This document shows positions 11,430 through 21,502 of a stretch of 64,000 bases of DNA, in pieces. The position numbers and the translations under genes are program-made. The stretch lies in NCBI GenBank assembly GCA_958510825.1, contig OY294048.1, positions 9,937,589 to 10,001,588 on the forward strand. Direction: 5' to 3'. Below the pieces are notes generated by a model. The model did no database searches and was not told the origin of the DNA. It was given only the letters and a program-made list of their open reading frames with translations. The stretch is from Brachypterus glaber. Its lineage: Eukaryota; Arthropoda; Insecta; Coleoptera; Kateretidae. The first letter of the stretch is position 1, and the number at the start of each line of letters is the position of its first letter.

Positions 11430-12546
11430 AAATAATAACGAATAACTCACCGCAGTAATGAGAAGAATCCGGCGCATGCGCACTGATTCTGTTTTGACGT
11501 ATGCCTAAAATTATTTTAAGGTTATGTAACATTCTTTTGCAGAATTTTACAAAAATATCTACTTTTTTCTTATGCATATTGTTACACCAAACGATTCACT
11601 CACCGCAGTAATGAGAAGAATCCGGCGCATGCGCACTGATTCTGTTTTGACGTATGCCTAAAATTATTTTAAGGTTATGTAACATTCTTTTGCAGAATTT
11701 TACAAAAATATCTACTTTTTTCTTATGCATATTGTTACACCAGGCAAGCATTTATTTTTTAATTAGCTAAAGCTAAATTATTTAGCCTAGATATAATCCT
11801 ATTTGATTCTTAAAATATATCGCCTTTTAAATTCTGAAATATCGTATGTGAGAAATGCCTCCCATTAAAAAAAAACACCAAACCAGCAAACTACCAAACC
11901 AAACCATTATTAACGTTAACCAACGCCTCCCATTAAAAAAAAACACCAAACCAGCAAACTACCAAACCAAACCATTGTTAACGTAAACCAACGCACCCAT
12001 AAAAAAAAACACCAAACCAATGCCCCCATTAAAAAAATCAAACAGAAATGTGAGTATTTTAACAATATTTTGCTATATATTCTAATAAAAAAACTAGTGT
12101 ACTGGTAGTAGTAGTTTGGTAGTTTGCTGGTTTGGTCTTTTTTTTTTAATGGGAGGCGTTGGTTTACGTTAACAATGGTTTGGTTTGGTAGTTTGCTGGT
12201 TTGGTGTGTTTTTTTTAATGGGAGGCGTTGGTTTACGTTAATAATGGTTTGGTTTGGTAGTTTGCTGGCTTGGTGTTTTTTTTTTTTTAATTGGAGGCAT
12301 TTTACAGATACAGATATATTTTAGGAATCAAATAGGATTATATTTAGGCTAAATAATTTAGCTTTATCTAATTAAAAAATAAATGCTCGCCTGGTGTAAC
12401 AATATGCATAAGAAAAAAGTAGATATGCAAAAGAATGTTACATAAGCTTAAAATAATTTTTGCATACGTTAAAACAAAAGTAAGAAAATCAGTGCGCATG
12501 CGCTGGATTCTTCTCATTACTGCGGTGAGTGAATCGTAAATAATAA
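11430..12546. mobile_element. foldback element with tandem-repeat arms and 9-bp target duplication
   Basis: The element spans 11439-12537 and is flanked on both sides by AAATAATAA (11430-11438 and 12538-12546). Outer arms: CACCGCAGTAATGAGAAGAA on the left (tandemly duplicated, at about 11449 and 11599) and its reverse complement at 12510-12529. Middle arms: a block around TAGCCTAGATATAATCC (11783-11799) pairs with 12320-12395. Inner arms: 68-69-bp tandem units containing CCAAACCAGCAAACTACCAA (left, about 11857-12040) and the complementary TTGGTAGTTTGCTGGTTTGG (right, about 12117-12300). A 9-bp duplication and tandemly repeated arms are known hallmarks of Drosophila FB foldback elements. No transposase is present. 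Confidence 0.9.
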
Positions 12547-13200
12547 GATATTGCACATAGATAGGTATGAATAATACTTACGCAAAAAAGTTTAGCTCTT
12601 AAAGTGGTCAAAATCGTCAAATTTTGGTCATCACTTGGATTTTTGTTTTAATTCAAAATAGATCTCGACGCGCTGATTCCAAGAATATATTCATATAATA
12701 CCTTCAGATTATTATTTCCAAAATTTTGTAAAATATGAGCAAAATATAATTTTTAAAAATAATAGTTTTTCATATTTAAATAAAAATCGTGATGGGCCAA
12801 AACAGATTTTTCTTCAGCTACCAAAAAAGCAAACTATTTCTGATCTAAGGCAACCTACAGAAACATTTTGTGGTCCCGTGTTATTAAATCTAAATTGGCC
12901 ACTAAGTGACAGACTGCTTTGTCAGAAAGTCAAAAACTTCACTTTAAAATTTACCCTTTCATATGAATTATGGGTGCTGAGTATAACGGTGGTTCCAGGT
13001 TTGTGATTATATAATGGGTTTTAACGTGTTTTTCTACGACTATCTGAAAATCAAATCGCATTAAAAACTATTGCGGTATATATATCCGTAAGCGGATACA
13101 TAACGTAAGGGTTTTATTTTAAGCTAAATCAACGAAACAATAAATAATTTACTATTACATTTACAAATTATTGTTTTTTATTAAAATGTTTGGTTATTTT
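12547..13200. other. no recognisable feature
   Basis: AT-rich sequence between the foldback and the RT fragment. No open frame or repeat arm was recognised. Confidence 0.4.
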
Positions 13201-13850
13201 ACTGCTGTGCTAAGCACAGAGTTGGTAACTTACTGTATGATAAACAGTTTGGCTTTAGAAAGAGCTGTTCTACTAAGGATGCTTGATTTGGTTTTACTTC
13301 CAATATTCACAAAAAATTGCAAAAAAACAAAAAAAAAATAGCAATTTTTTTGGACATGGCAAAAGCGTTTGATAGTTTGTGACATGAAATACACGAAATA
13401 ATCGAAAGTTACGGAATAAGAGGTACAGTTTTAGATTTATTTAAATGTTATTTTTTGGACAGAGAATTATTTGTTAAATTAGAAAAACTTTTAAGCAATC
13501 CAGAAAAAATCAAATATGGCGTACCTCAGGGAACAGTTCTTGTGCCACTTTTATTCCTAATTTATATTAACGAAATGATTAAAATATTTATTAATGGAGA
13601 TGTCTTCGCTTACGCAGATGACATTGCATTGCTATTTTACGCAGAAACTTGGGCAGAGATTATTGAAAGTGCTGAAATAGGTTTATATAAAATAATCTTA
13701 AATGGGAGCAGTAACTTTCTTAGTTTAAACTACAAAAAAACAAAATTTTTAACATTTACCGCTACATCCAGAACACAAACTAACTTTAATGAGATAAAAT
13801 TATATTCAAAAAAACATATAAACATTTTTATAACATTAACGGCAGACTAA
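13200..13850 (+). pseudogene. non-LTR reverse transcriptase core fragment
   Basis: A single frame carries RT motifs in order: QFGFRKSCSTKDA (about 13245), FLDMAKAFDSL (motif A with catalytic Asp), GVPQGTVLVPLLFLIYIN (motif B), FAYADDIALLF (motif C with the YADD catalytic pair, near 13611) and LNYKKTKFLTF (motif D). Two in-frame TGA stops (13284-13286 and 13377-13379) break it. The frame ends at TAA 13848-13850. The palm motifs are of the Jockey/CR1 type. Endonuclease and C-terminus are missing. Catalytic residues survive but the stops make the copy inactive. Confidence 0.88.
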
Positions 13851-13978
13851 CATCTCTACTCTAAATTTCTCTACTCCCTAACATCCCTACTCCATAACAT
13901 CCCTACTCCATAACAACTCTACTCTTTAACATCCCTACTCCATAACATCTCTACTCCGTAACAACTCTACTCCACAGT
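13851..13978. repeat. 16-bp tandem array, about 8 copies
   Basis: The unit CATAACATCCCTACTC repeats with variants (TAACAACTCTACTC, TTTAACATCCCTACTC). It starts right at the stop codon of the RT fragment. Confidence 0.9.
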
Positions 13979-14271
13979 ATATGCACTTTATTAGCCACTT
14001 TATAATAAATGAGCGGTTTGCAGAACAAAGAAGCTTCTTCTTCTAGATTATTTTATTTTTTTTCCTAAAAAACGTTTATCTTTAAATTTAAATCTAGAAC
14101 AATCATAAACGAATTATTCTAAAAAATTTATTTTTTTTTTTACTTGGAATATAATTTTTAATGAATTATTAATTAAAAACAGTAAATATCTTAAAATGTC
14201 CAAAATACAAGTTCCACTTCTGTGTTTAACACGTCAGTATATAATTTATATAAAAATGTGGATGCAAACTT

Positions 14272-14376
14272 CAGTCGTAGAAAAAGTATATTCTGCAACA
14301 CGTGTAGAATAGCTATTCCTCACTCGTGGACTTGTTCGGAATATGCATCATTCTACACTTGTTACAGAATATAATA
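14272..14376. mobile_element. asymmetric palindrome P1 (CACG/CAAG arms)
   Basis: Left arm TATATTCTGCAACACGTGTA (14287-14306, continuing GAAT) pairs with the right arm 14338-14373. Reverse-complementing the right arm gives TATATTCTGTAACAAGTGTA then GAAT. The only differences over 24 bases are C/T and C/A five bases apart. The core is TCACTCGTGGACTTGTTC. The left flank carries CAGTCGTAGAAAAAGTATA (14272-14290), a box also found beside other hairpins in this window. Confidence 0.8.
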
Positions 14377-14479
14377 TTTAATGTTTATTTATTTTATCGA
14401 ACAATATTAACAAATAAGCCGTGAAGATATGTAATTCCATTATATACTGTTCACAGTAAATTGTATACTGAATTTTTCC

Positions 14480-14951
14480 AAAAACATTTAAAGCTTATAA
14501 AATTCTCTATTTGCCCGCATTCTTTTTTATTTTTTTGGAGAATTGTTTGGCGGTTTAAAATAGGGTTAAAAATGGTAATTTTCATCAAAGTTTCTTAAAA
14601 AAAAAAATAAAACAATTTTTGAAAAATGGTTTACTTCATAATTAAGCATTGCATCAATGCAAATGCGTTAATTAGGTATACTTTTAAACTAATTTTAAAT
14701 GATATAAATAGGATTTTACAAAAAATGTCTTAAAAAATCGCATTTTTTAGCAACACTAATTGAAAAATATTAAAAAAAAAAAATAATAAAAAATACATGT
14801 ACGAATAGAGAATATTTTATTAGCTTTAAAATTATGTATCACATGAGCCCCGCTTCATTAAAAAAATTATCCCCAGTGTTTCAAATTTCAAGTTAATATC
14901 TAAGCCGTTCTAAAGTTAAAGGGGCGGACTTTTGACACGCTCTGTAGAGTC
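14480..14951. mobile_element. 5'-truncated TACAGAGCG family element
   Basis: The right end GGCGGACTTTTGACACGCTC followed by TGTA is the reverse complement of the family's TIR (TACAGAGCG.GTCAAAAGTC). Internal blocks (ATTCTCTATTTGCCCGCATT, TTCAAGTTAATATCTAAGCC, GTTCTAAAGTTAAAGG) match 19648-20228. The left TIR is absent. Confidence 0.75.
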
Positions 14952-15289
14952 CGTCTGCCAGTAGTGTCCTCCTAAAATTTTTGTGAACTTTTAAAAATGG
15001 TCGCCCTTAAACTCGTATATTACAATTTTTTTGTCATATATTGTTTGTGTGTAGCTTGGACGCATTCCCGCAATTAATTTCATGTTTTATTAAAATTATT
15101 ATTTTAGCTGAATAATATTTGACTCATAGCCTATTCATTTTGTAAAATTAATTAAAATGCCAATTATACTTTAATTAATACGTCGACTAATTATTTATTT
15201 TGTATACCTTTGGTTAAATTTATAGTACTACAGTATATTGGGTGTCCTACAATTTACTTTTCAATGTAAAATACTACACCTTTTCAAGC

Positions 15290-16215
15290 TGTAAATCAGA
15301 AAGTGTGATATTAATTTCAGACAGCGTAATTTGTTATTCAGATTTTTAAAATAAATTTCAGAATGTATAAATTGTAATTCAGATTTTTAAATTATATTTC
15401 AGAAAGTGTAAATTGTAATTCAGATTTGCAAGTTATATTTCAGAAAGTATAAATTGAAATTAAGATTTGTAATATATATTTCAGAAAGCGTAAGTTGAAA
15501 TTCAGAAAGTGTAAATTATATTTCAGAAAGTATAATTTAATTTTCAGAATGTGTTATTTTCTTTAAATTTGAATGTGTTATTTTCTTTAAATTTGGATTT
15601 GTAAATTCAATTTCAGAGAGTGTAAATTAATTTTAGGAAACGGTAATTTGTAAATCAGAAACCATAATTTTTATTTCGAAACGTGTTATTTTATTCAACA
15701 AAATTGGAAAAAAGTAGCAGTTATGTATTATACATATATTCGGTATTAAATATTGAACAGCAATAAATTAAAATTAAAAAAAAAATGTATTTTTTACATA
15801 AAATTGAACATTTAACAAAATTAATTTCTAAATGGCTAGGTCACTTCATCATATTGCATACGTATAAATTATAAAAAATAAATTATAAGTTTCTCGATAG
15901 ATAAATATTTCTGAAATTTAATTTACACTTTCTAAAATACAATTTACACTTTCTGAAATACAATTTACTCTGTAATAATAATATAAAGTTATAATTTCTG
16001 AAATATAATTTACACTTTCTGAATTTCAAATTACGCTTTCTGAAATATAATTTACACTTTCTGAAATTTAATTTATACTTTCTGAAATATAAATTGCAAA
16101 TCTGAATTACAATTTACACTTTCTGAAATATAAGTCGAAAATCTGAATTACAATTTACACTTTCTGAAATATAAGTTGAAAATCTGAATTACAATTTACA
16201 CTTTCTGAAATATAA
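15290..16215. mobile_element. foldback element built of short tandem units
   Basis: The left arm (15290-15665) consists of variants of TTTCAGAAAGTGTAAATT alternating with GTAATTCAGATTTG. The right arm (15905-16215) consists of the reverse complements AATTTACACTTTCTGAAAT and CAAATCTGAATTAC. The central 240 bp is AT-rich. Like 11439-12537, each arm is itself a tandem array, so it resembles an FB-type foldback. It carries no gene. Confidence 0.85.
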
Positions 16216-16644
16216 CAGCAGACATTGTTTTCGAATAAACTGAAAATAACCATCTATCGGATGACTAATAAATTACCACAGTCGATTTGGAGAAATTATA
16301 CCCGGAAATTTTAAATTTAAGTGTAGGTTCTAGTTACAAATATGTCCAAGGTACAACAGTTTCCCCTACATATTAATTATAGGTCCCTATTTACAAATAA
16401 CGTCACCCTCTCAAGTCAACTGACTTCATTAACCCTCTAAAAAAATATTAAAATTTTAAAATCGTAATTTTATTAAGTTTCATATCAAATTTTGAATATA
16501 GTTTCACCTTGGTTTTCACCTATTTTGATTTTATTTAGAAAAGTCTTTTAAACAAAAAATATAGCCCATCCTATGATTAAGAAAATATTTTTTGTTTCAT
16601 ATTCAAACATTCAAAAATTTAAAAAATGCAAACTTTATAGGGTG

Positions 16645-17090
16645 GCCACTAGGCTGGGTCGAAAAATCTTCTTTTTTTTTAGGCTGGGTCGAAAAATCTT
16701 TTTTTTTTGGGTATAAAAGATAAAAAATAAATCAGAAAATAATCTTAAATGGGAGCAGTAGGACTTTTAGTTAGTCAAAAACTCCCCTCCTATAACTCAC
16801 CCCCTTAGGACTACCCCCAATTTTGTTTTTTCCAAAAAAACACCATTTTTTTGATCGATTATTAAATGGCACTAAATTCCAAGTTTAATAATGTATAATA
16901 CGTTTTGCTTTTCTCTAGGACGTCTCTTAAAATAAAAGAAATTGGTAACGGGTATCATTTTTTGTTCTTGTTATTTTTTTTTGTGCAAAAAAAGAAAAAA
17001 AAATGTTATCTAAAATAAAATAGAATTAAAAAAAAACTTTTAATAACCACCTCAAAACTCTACTACTACTACCTCAAAACCCACCCCCTC
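16645..17090. repeat. dispersed repeat related to the 62-kb foldback
   Basis: AGGCTGGGTCGAAAAATCTT occurs twice (16651 and 16681). It is followed by TTAAATGGGAGCAGTAGGAC and CTCCCCTCCTATAACTCACC, which resemble the block from TTAAATGGGAGCCAAAG to the C-rich ACCC tracts at 62180-62290. Non-coding. Confidence 0.55.
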
Positions 17091-17207
17091 TGGGCCATTC
17101 CAGCGGTTCGGGTGTTTCACTGTTACACATTTAAACGGATTTTATTAATCCTTATGGCACTAATAGATTGGTACATGTGTGCTACAATGAGACTTATATA
17201 CCAGTTA

Positions 17208-17342
17208 GGGCCACTTGCACCAACTTTTGGTACGGGATTAACTCAGCTAAACCGAGTTTAAGTTAAAAATGCTGCGTTCTGATTGGCCATCCGTCAATTT
17301 AATCCAAGTTTAAAGTTAAACCATCATTGGTGCAAGTGGCCC
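17208..17342 (+). mobile_element. PIF/Harbinger-type MITE, TSD TTA
   Basis: Ends are GGGCCACTTGCACCAA and TTGGTGCAAGTGGCCC, flanked by TTA on both sides (17205-17207, 17343-17345). A 3-bp TTA/TAA duplication is diagnostic of PIF/Harbinger. The unoccupied site is visible in the opposite arm of the host foldback: CCAGTTAAACAATCTGTTA (reverse complement of about 17937-17956). A near-identical copy lies inverted at 38551-38682. Confidence 0.9.
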
Positions 17343-17363
17343 TTAAACAAACTGTTAAAACCC

Positions 17364-17495
17364 AAAATAAAATTTAAAAAAAATTAAGGATGATGTTGGC
17401 AAAATTTGCAGTTTCGGGTGTTTAAAAAAAAATGAAACACCCGAAACGGCAAATTTTGCCAACATCTTCCTTAATTTCTTTTAAATTTTATTTCA
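17364..17495. repeat. long hairpin inside the foldback
   Basis: AAAATAAAATTTAAAAAAAA and GATGTTGGCAAAATTTGC...TTTCGGGTGTTT on the left pair with AAACACCCGAAA...GCAAATTTTGCCAACATC on the right around an A-rich loop near 17425. The apical CGGGTGTTT/AAACACCCG repeats the motif of the outer element's arms. Confidence 0.85.
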
Positions 17496-17502
17496 GGTTC
17501 TA

Positions 17503-17933
17503 CACGGAAAGAAATTAGTGGGCTCTGCGCTATACATTATAAGATATTTGGTAACAGTGGCAAATTATAGTGATTTAAGCTATAGATTATAAGGCACACA
17601 ATAACTAATAATGTTAAAAATAAATTGGAAACGATTATATATATTACAGACACGATTATATTTATTACACTATTACACTATTATAAATTTACAGAAATTT
17701 TATTATATTATAAAAATTATTAGCACGGACAATAATTAAATCTATTTAAGCTATAAATGCCATACTATTTGTTATATTTTATTATTCACTAAACAATTAA
17801 AGTATTTCATATAAATTTTTACACTGACTGCCATAATTGTAACAGAAAGCCTTGTATTTATATAATAAGCGATTATAATTTGCTTGGTATGTGTGTTATA
17901 GCGCTCCTAGCTATAATTTTTTTTTCCGTGTAA
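17503..17933. mobile_element. MITE with TACACGGAAAGAAATT-type ends
   Basis: The left end TACACGGAAAGAAATTAG and the right end TTTTTTTTTCCGTGTA are inverted, with a second matching block GCGCTATA / TATAGCGCTCC inside. The element at 31625-32446 has very similar ends (TACACTGA), so these are probably one superfamily. A target duplication could not be assigned. Confidence 0.7.
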
Positions 17934-18059
17934 CAGATTGTTTAACTGGTATATTAGTCTAATTGTAGCACACGTGGACCAATCTGTTATTGCAATAAGT
18001 ATTAATAAAATCCGTTTTAATGTGTAATAGTGAAACACCCGAAACGCTGGAATGGCCCC

Positions 18060-18770
18060 TCTGTGACTCAACCCCTTTCCTAAAAACCATTCAAATTTTA
18101 ATAATGGATTCGGTTTCAGCAATATACAAAAAATTACATTATTAGATATGTAATAGGGGAAAGGGGGATTACCGCGCAGGGGGAAATTTCGTGCTTTTAA
18201 ATACCTATCTAAAATATGCACCATAACGTAATACAACTGTAAACAACCGTCCGTCGTTTAGTTGAAACCTACGTTGGATTGTAGTCAGCTTCTTTTGAAG
18301 TTACCGTGCGTAGATCTAATTAAATCGGTCTCTAAAATAAGCTGTTGTTTGTGTTTTAATTAAAATCATATTTTCATTAGGTGTATTTTTTAATTATGGT
18401 AAAGGTGTGTTCTTCGTGGAAATGACGATTTTGATCTCAGAATTTTTTTAGTGCGTGGAGAATTGGAAAGAACATTGAAAAGTATTGAGTTGTTTTTGGA
18501 ATACTCTTTTTAGTTTTTGATTTTATGTTTTACCAATAGTTAATTTTACTTTTTTACACACAACGAAAATGCATGCAGTTTTACTTCATAAAGTATACAT
18601 TTATTAAAATTTAATAAAGTTTCTTTACTTCATAGTTGTTAAGACATAATAAACCTGCGCGACATTTTACACAAGCGAGGAACTACGAAGGAATTCCGCG
18701 CGAATACATCTTTTCAGTTTCTATTTTATTTTTTATATGTTAACTTTCATAATAATACTGCCTTATGGGA
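18060..18770. other. mostly unique sequence, no gene assigned
   Basis: Contains GC-richer patches at 18240-18310 and 18655-18710, and a short frame starting ATGGTAAAGGTGTGTTC (18396) that stops after nine codons. No splice-consistent ORF was found. A 109-codon minus-strand frame across 17907-18236 overlaps the foldback arm and is not credible. Confidence 0.35.
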
Positions 18771-18789
18771 TACAATTACAGCATTATAC

Positions 18790-18942
18790 TGTACTATAAT
18801 AGTATATTGCCCTAGAAAGCAGTAACTCCATTTGTCGCATAGCAGCGTTTTCAAAATATTACATCATAGTTGACGTCAAAACGTTGCTATGCGACAAATG
18901 GAGTTACTGCTTTCTAGCGTAGTATGGCAGTATAGTATAGTA
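18790..18942. repeat. hairpin with 42-bp near-perfect arms
   Basis: CTAGAAAGCAGTAACTCCAT then TTGTCGCATAGCAGCGTTTT (18812-18851) is mirrored by AAAACGTTGCTATGCGACAA then ATGGAGTTACTGCTTTCTAG (18878-18917), with a 26-bp loop. Weaker pairing continues outward (ACTATAATAGTATATTGCC / GGCAGTATAGTATAGT). Confidence 0.9.
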
Positions 18943-19620
18943 GGGTGGACCTTATATTTATTTATTATCTCATTATTATGTGTAACTAGAAAATTCTAAA
19001 CATATAAGATTGATTAAACTTTTCTAAAAATCTTTGAAAACAGTGTTTAATTTTTGTATATGTGAAAGTTTTAAAGGGCTTGAAATCTCATTTTTTTTCC
19101 TTTTAAGCATACAAAATTATGTGCCAAATTATAAAACGATTAAAAGATTCTAACCTAGGTACCCTGTGCCGAAAATCCGCCAAAGTTGCCCCTAACACTA
19201 AAATTTACGAATTTTCACCATAAATGAGAGTCAAACGGTAAACAAACATTTTAGAAATGTATCAGATTGGACTGAATTAATTTTTGTTTATGTATTCTAA
19301 TAATTATTCATAAATTTTAGTGTTAGGGGCAACTTTGACGGATTTTCGGCACGGTTTAGAATCTTTTGATCACTTTGAAATTTGGCACATATTTTTATGC
19401 GCTCAAAAGGAAAAAATAAAATTTCAATCCCTTTGAATTTTTCACTTATACAAAAATTACAGACAATTTTCATAGATTTTTTACGATTTATGGGTAATTT
19501 ACGAATCTTGGGGGCCCAATTAGGACCCTAAGATAAGTTTGATTAGTCTCATATTTTCAGAATGTTTTAGTTACAACTAAATAAAAATTTTAAGATAATA
19601 AAAATATATAAGGTCAACCC
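18943..19620. mobile_element. 678-bp foldback MITE flanked by TA
   Basis: Ends are GGGTGGACCTTATAT and ATATAAGGTCAACCC with TA on both sides (18941-18942, 19621-19622). The arms pair along most of the length. Near the centre CCGAAAATCCGCCAAAGTTG pairs with CAACTTTGACGGATTTTCGG. A TA duplication would fit Tc1/mariner-type mobilisation. No transposase. Confidence 0.8.
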
Positions 19621-19647
19621 TAATAGTGTAGTATACTCTAGTAAACA

Positions 19648-20228
19648 TACAGAGCGGTCCAAAAGTCAATCCCCCCCCCCTCTTCACTTTTGAACGAGTT
19701 AAGATATCCATTTCAAATTTATTAAATAAGACAACTTAAACTATCTTTTAGTATATATTTGATACTTTAAGCTCCTAAAATGTGGGTAGGAGGCACTGGG
19801 GGACATTTTTTTAAACGAAAACATCATTTTAAAGCAAATAAAATTCTCTATTGGACCGTATATTTTTTATTTTTTTAAACAATTTTTTTAAAGTATTGAT
19901 TTTTCAATTTTGTCTTCTAAAAAATTTTTATGTTTAAAAGTATAATTTAAGTTTTTTCAATATGAAATTAGTCATTTTTTAAAAATTATTTTATTGAGAA
20001 ATTTTGACAAAAATACCCATTTTCAACCCTATTTTAAACCCAAAGAAAGTTAAAAAAAATAAAAAATATATAGTTAAATGGAGATTTTTATAAGCTTTAA
20101 AATGATGTATCACACGACCCTCTGCTAAAAGATAGTTTAAGTTGTTTTATTTAAGAGTTCTAAATTTGAAGTCGATACCTCAACTCGTTCTAAAGTTAAG
20201 AGGGGGGTGACTTTTGTACCGCTCTGTA
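19648..20228. mobile_element. 581-bp foldback element with exact 9-bp TSD (TACAGAGCG family)
   Basis: Inverted ends are TACAGAGCGGTCCAAAAGTC and GACTTTTGTACCGCTCTGTA. Exact target duplication TAGTAAACA at 19639-19647 and 20229-20237. A C-run lies just inside the left end. The 9-bp duplication fits Mutator-like or foldback mobilisation. Relatives lie at 5395, 14480 and 48820/51689. Confidence 0.85.
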
Positions 20229-20239
20229 TAGTAAACATA

Positions 20240-20660
20240 TGTGAGATTCATGATAAATAATATTAACTATATTGCATTTATATTATTTTTAATGAAGCTT
20301 TTTTTTAGGGTCACGCCAATTTTTTGTATATTTTTCTTAGATTTATATCCTATTATAATAAAATGTTTGATCTCTGACGGGTTTGCCTGTTAACGTAAGC
20401 TTTTACGTAAAGAGCTTTCATTTTCTAAATCTAATTGAAATTTCAATTAAACAAGTAATTATTTTATCTGGATCCCTTTATAAAGAATATCTTTCTCACT
20501 GATTCAAAAAATTTTAATTACGTCTAATTATTTTTTAATATTTATTAGTGCCTAATACTTAAGTACTTGTCTTACGTTCTTCTCATTCATTAGGAATATT
20601 GATAAATTATATTATCCGTATAATGATCCTGATTTATTTACTAATTATTTAATTTTTGCA
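20240..20660. other. no recognisable feature
   Basis: AT-rich. No open frame or repeat arm identified. Confidence 0.4.
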
Positions 20661-20823
20661 TAAGGGCATGTCTACGGGCTCGCGTAACAACATAAAGTAC
20701 ATAAAACTGCGATGCCGTGATTGGCTTGAAATGCCGCCATGTATGTTGTAAGCCAATCACGGTACCGCATTCTTATTTACTGTGTTGTTATGCTAGCTTG
20801 TGGATATGCCTTAAGTCATAATA
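20661..20823. mobile_element. asymmetric palindrome P2 (GCTCGCG/GCTAGCA arms)
   Basis: The left arm TAAGGGCATGTCTACGGGCT, CGCGTAACAACATAAAGTAC and TGCCGTGATTGGCTT pairs with the right arm ending GCTAGCTTGTGGATATGCCTTA. Outside the TAACAACA hairpin the left arm has CTCG and the right arm, read in complement, CTAG. A 68-codon frame across it is an artefact. Confidence 0.8.
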
Positions 20824-21500
20824 TTTACGTAAGACATCATATCTACATAATATTGGCAGTTCTAAACCCAGAAAACCAAAAGTCCAAACGAAACTTTTAT
20901 GTGTCTAGAAACATCCTTAAAATGTCCCCAAATGCACACAATTAGCCCTATCTTTATATCTCAGGAACGGTTCAACTTATTAACATGAAATTTTTACTGA
21001 ACTATAGAACCAATAAATGTGAACATTTAACGTTTTATTAAAATTAAGTTTTTGACCAGGGGCGTAGATAATGGGTGCCTCATAATTTATATGTAAAACT
21101 ATAAGCCCGAACCTGGTTAAATATTTAATTTTTTCATGTCATAAAATGATAATGTTTATTGGTTGCCTACAGTTAAATTTCAAGTCAATAAGTTAAACCG
21201 TTTCTAAAGAATAATATTCTAAAAATGCCCCTTAAACGTGTTCTAGATCCCCTAAGAAGCCATTTAACACAAACGTCCATAGAAACTTTTTATTTCACTT
21301 TTTGACGTAAAATCTGAATATTAAAAAAAATTAAATATATCATATTTTTTTTGTTAAAACAAATGAAAATCGTTTTTCTCAAAAACGCATTGATAGATTA
21401 TTTTAAATTTCGTCTTAACAAGGTGCCAAAGCTCTAAATAATTTAATTATGAAAAAAAACTTGGGTTATATGAAAGTTGAGCTAAAAATTATTTCCAGAT
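20824..21500. other. probable old repeat, no gene
   Basis: Contains TATCTCAGGAACGGTTCAAC and similar 'aggaaccc' words shared loosely with 23820, 38180, 46020 and 49240, so it is likely a decayed member of a dispersed family. Confidence 0.35.
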
Positions 21501-21502
21501 CT

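Larger units (their letters stand above)
17092..18059. mobile_element. outer foldback element with three nested structures
   Basis: The left arm 17092-17204 begins GGGCCATTCCAGCG and includes TTTCGGGTGTTTCACT-like and AACGGATTTTATTAAT words. It pairs with the right arm 17935-18059 (ATTAATAAAATCCGTTTTAA, AACACCCGAAACGCTGGAAT, GGCCCC). Between the arms sit a TTA-flanked MITE (17208-17342), a hairpin (17364-17495) and a second TIR element (17503-17933). No coding capacity. Confidence 0.85.

Noticed and set aside
12124..12324. 66-codon ORF with repeated FFNGRRWFTL
   Set aside because: The protein repeat is only the translation of the 69-bp tandem units in the foldback arm.
18396..18425. MVKVCSSWK start resembling a THAP-domain N-terminus
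   Set aside because: Stops after nine codons, with no donor site in frame that I could support.
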